DNA of 64,000 nucleotides from Affinirhizobium lemnae (GTDB lineage: Bacteria > Pseudomonadota > Alphaproteobacteria > Rhizobiales > Rhizobiaceae). The position numbers were made by a program, and so were the translations under genes. Positions 62,824-64,000 of this stretch are shown here, piece by piece; position 1 is the stretch's first letter, and each line of letters begins with the position of its first letter. The stretch covers positions 16,957 to 80,956 of the forward strand of contig NZ_JALJQZ010000020.1 in NCBI RefSeq assembly GCF_022968395.1, given 5' to 3'. Below the pieces are notes generated by a model that worked only from the letters and a program-made list of their open reading frames with translations, was not told where the DNA came from and ran no database searches.

Positions 62824-63003
62824 ATGGATAAGAACCGAATCGAAGGTGCTGCCCGTCAGGCAAAGGGTACCATCAAGGAAGCCGTCGGCAAGGTGACGGG
62901 CAATCGTGACCTCGAGATCGAGGGCAAGGCCGACAAGGTTGCCGGCGAAGCGCAGAGCGCTGTCGGCAAGGCCAAGGACTCTGTGAAGTCCGCTCTGAAG
63001 TAG
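62824..63003 (+). CDS. CsbD-family small stress protein
   Basis: A 59-residue hydrophilic protein beginning MDKNRIEGAARQAKGTIKEA, with the repeated K/G/A-rich pattern of CsbD (VGKVTGN..., IEGKADKVAGEAQSAVGKAK). CsbD proteins are small, abundant, helical and induced in general stress; their molecular role is unclear. AAGGAGTAGG lies just before the ATG. It sits between the PAS-LuxR gene and the BON-like gene, all on the plus strand. Confidence 0.92.
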   Translation: MDKNRIEGAARQAKGTIKEAVGKVTGNRDLEIEGKADKVAGEAQSAVGKAKDSVKSALK

Positions 63004-63033
63004 TTTCCGGATCAACTCGTGAGCGAGGCAGGT

Positions 63034-63342
63034 ATGATGATTGTCGCACACGCACGTTCCCAGATGCGCGGACACCTTCAGGATCACAGTGTTTGTGCTG
63101 CCTTGCAGTCGATCCTTGCCTATGCGCAGGGACTCGAAAAAAGCAGCATTGCCTGTTCCTTCGAGGATGGTCGGATTGTCCTGACAGGTGAGGTGGACTC
63201 CACCGATACACTGGAGACCGCGATTGCTATCGCTGAAGTCTTCACTGGACGCAGCGTTCTGGCCGACCTCGCCGTGCAGCCACGGATCCATCTGCCTCGC
63301 TATATCGCTGTCAATGACGCGGTCATCCCGGACCATAGCTAA
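63034..63342 (+). CDS. BON-domain-like small protein
   Basis: A 102-residue protein with one BON-like alpha/beta segment: a helix (VCAALQSILAYAQGLEKSSI), then FEDGRIVLTGEVDSTDTLET and a second helix before VLADLAV. BON domains bind phospholipid or join envelope proteins, but there is no signal peptide here, so it may be cytoplasmic. The start could be ATG 63034 or 63037 (GAGGCAGG upstream), or GTG 63019; 63034 is chosen. It follows csbD by 30 bases and precedes the second DUF992 gene by 26, so the three are probably one operon. Confidence 0.68.
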   Translation: MMIVAHARSQMRGHLQDHSVCAALQSILAYAQGLEKSSIACSFEDGRIVLTGEVDSTDTLETAIAIAEVFTGRSVLADLAVQPRIHLPRYIAVNDAVIPDHS

Positions 63343-63368
63343 ATCAGCTTCTGAAGAAAGAGAACATT

Positions 63369-63872
63369 ATGAAAAAGATCATTCTTCTCGCCACAATCGC
63401 ATCTCTCGCAGCAACCCCTGCCGCTTTTGCGGCAAGCGGAAAGGCTTCCCGTGCCCAAGCAGCGGAGCCTGGTCAGCGTATCGGTGCGCTGAGTTGCGAA
63501 ATCGAAGGTGGCGTGGGCTTGATCCTCGGTTCGAGCAAGAAGGTGCAGTGCCAGTTCCGTCAGCAGAATGGCAAGGTTGAGCGTTACACCGGTTCGATCG
63601 GTAAGCTTGGTCTCGATATTGGCGTGACGGGAAAAACCTACCTCAACTGGGTGGTTGTCAGCACTGCTGCGTCTCGCATCGGCGAAGGCTCACTGGCTGG
63701 CAGCTATGTCGGCGCATCCGCGTCTGCCGCCGCCGGGCTTGGCGTCGGTGCCAACGCGCTGATTGGCGGAAACTCCAAGAATTTTGCCCTGCAGCCAGTC
63801 AGTGCTCAGGTTGGAACAGGTTTGAACGTCGCCGCCGGCGTTTCTCGTCTCCAACTGAGCCACGCAGGCTGA
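63369..63872 (+). CDS. DUF992 exported protein, paralogue 2
   Basis: Exported protein of 167 residues. Sec signal peptide MKKIILLATIASLAATPAAF, cleavage near residue 22 (AFA-A). As in the paralogue at 60418-60951, two cysteines 18 residues apart (Cys43 in ALSCEIEGG, Cys61 in VQCQF), then RYTGSIGKLGLDIGVTGK and a Gly/Ala-rich C-terminus (GLGVGANALIGGNSKNFALQ). The two are clearly homologous but far from identical, so the duplication is old. Last gene of the csbD-BON-DUF992 group; a hairpin follows. Confidence 0.88.
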   Translation: MKKIILLATIASLAATPAAFAASGKASRAQAAEPGQRIGALSCEIEGGVGLILGSSKKVQCQFRQQNGKVERYTGSIGKLGLDIGVTGKTYLNWVVVSTAASRIGEGSLAGSYVGASASAAAGLGVGANALIGGNSKNFALQPVSAQVGTGLNVAAGVSRLQLSHAG

Positions 63873-63881
63873 TGGGCAAGG

Positions 63882-63905
63882 CGGTGGCCGGGAAGCCGGC
63901 CGCCG
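63882..63905 (+). terminator. Likely terminator after the second DUF992 gene
   Basis: CGGTGGCCGG (63882-63891) pairs with CCGGCCGCCG (63896-63905), one G-U pair, loop GAAG, nine bases past the stop, followed by a moderately T-rich ATCCTTCGTTGTTCC. The remaining bases to 64000 hold no supported feature. Confidence 0.6.
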
Positions 63906-64000
63906 ATCCTTCGTTGTTCCGATTAGAGTCTGTCAGTTTTAAATTGAACCATAACCTGCATGTCTGAAGTAGTTGGAGCACTCCTGGGGGCTGAACGCCT

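Noticed and set aside
1..64000. CRISPR arrays, tRNA or rRNA genes, prophage or defence islands
   Set aside because: No regularly spaced repeats, no cloverleaf-like or rRNA-like sequence and no phage or defence genes were recognised in any gap.

Overview
The window is a gene-dense stretch (about 60% GC by eye, short gaps, operons packed with overlapping start and stop codons) from an alphaproteobacterium of the Hyphomicrobiales (Rhizobiales), most like the Rhizobiaceae or Brucella/Ochrobactrum. The best markers are a ChvE-type sugar-binding protein followed by GguA and GguB, a GguC/AraD1-type protein, two DUF992 proteins, and the large number of solute transporters with catabolic enzymes. That content is typical of a secondary chromosome (chromid) or accessory part of a soil or host-associated genome. 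I saw no rRNA, tRNA, CRISPR array or intact mobile element; the only mobile-element trace is a short IS110-like relic near 3 kb.

Layout. 1-4.5 kb: 3' part of a chemoreceptor gene, an orphan Wza-like export lipoprotein, a gene-poor stretch, a PilZ protein and a GntR regulator. 4.9-12.7 kb: an oxidative L-arabinose/D-galactose operon (gguC-like, Gfo/Idh sugar dehydrogenase, IlvD/Edd dehydratase) running into chvE-gguA-gguB. 13.0-27.5 kb: twelve co-directional genes for branched-chain amino acid breakdown: the branched-chain keto-acid dehydrogenase (E1 alpha, E1 beta, E2, E3), isobutyryl-CoA dehydrogenase, an enoyl-CoA hydratase, isovaleryl-CoA dehydrogenase, both subunits of methylcrotonyl-CoA carboxylase, HMG-CoA lyase, a methylglutaconyl-CoA hydratase-like crotonase and 3-hydroxyisobutyryl-CoA hydrolase. 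27.5-38.5 kb: sugar-acid region with an enolase-superfamily dehydratase, a GntR protein with two winged helices, an Ldh2-type dehydrogenase, a FadR-type regulator with a clear operator, a TRAP transporter, an L-idonate dehydrogenase-like protein, UxuA and a UxuB-like protein. 38.5-50.0 kb: divergent system with rraA-like, gntR, SMP-30 lactonase and dapA-like genes on the minus strand and, on the plus strand, a Dpp-type ABC importer, a galactonate-dehydratase-like enzyme and an aldose 1-epimerase. 50.0-58.3 kb: a LysR gene divergent from a complete Liv-type ABC importer followed by a GMC oxidoreductase and a 3-hydroxyisobutyrate dehydrogenase-like gene. 58.3-60.2 kb: a P-loop kinase and an ArsB/SLC13-type transporter. 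60.4-63.9 kb: a small cluster of DUF992, PAS-LuxR, CsbD, BON-like and second DUF992 genes.

The window is mainly a carbon-scavenging region: four import systems (sugar ABC, TRAP, Dpp-type ABC, Liv-type ABC), each beside a regulator and enzymes that suggest its substrate class. The most distinctive observations are candidate operators matched to those regulators, stem-loops directly behind three of the four binding-protein genes, a GntR protein with two DNA-binding domains, and the RraA/DapA/SMP-30/galactonate-dehydratase/Dpp cluster, which looks like an uncharacterised aldose or aldonate pathway.
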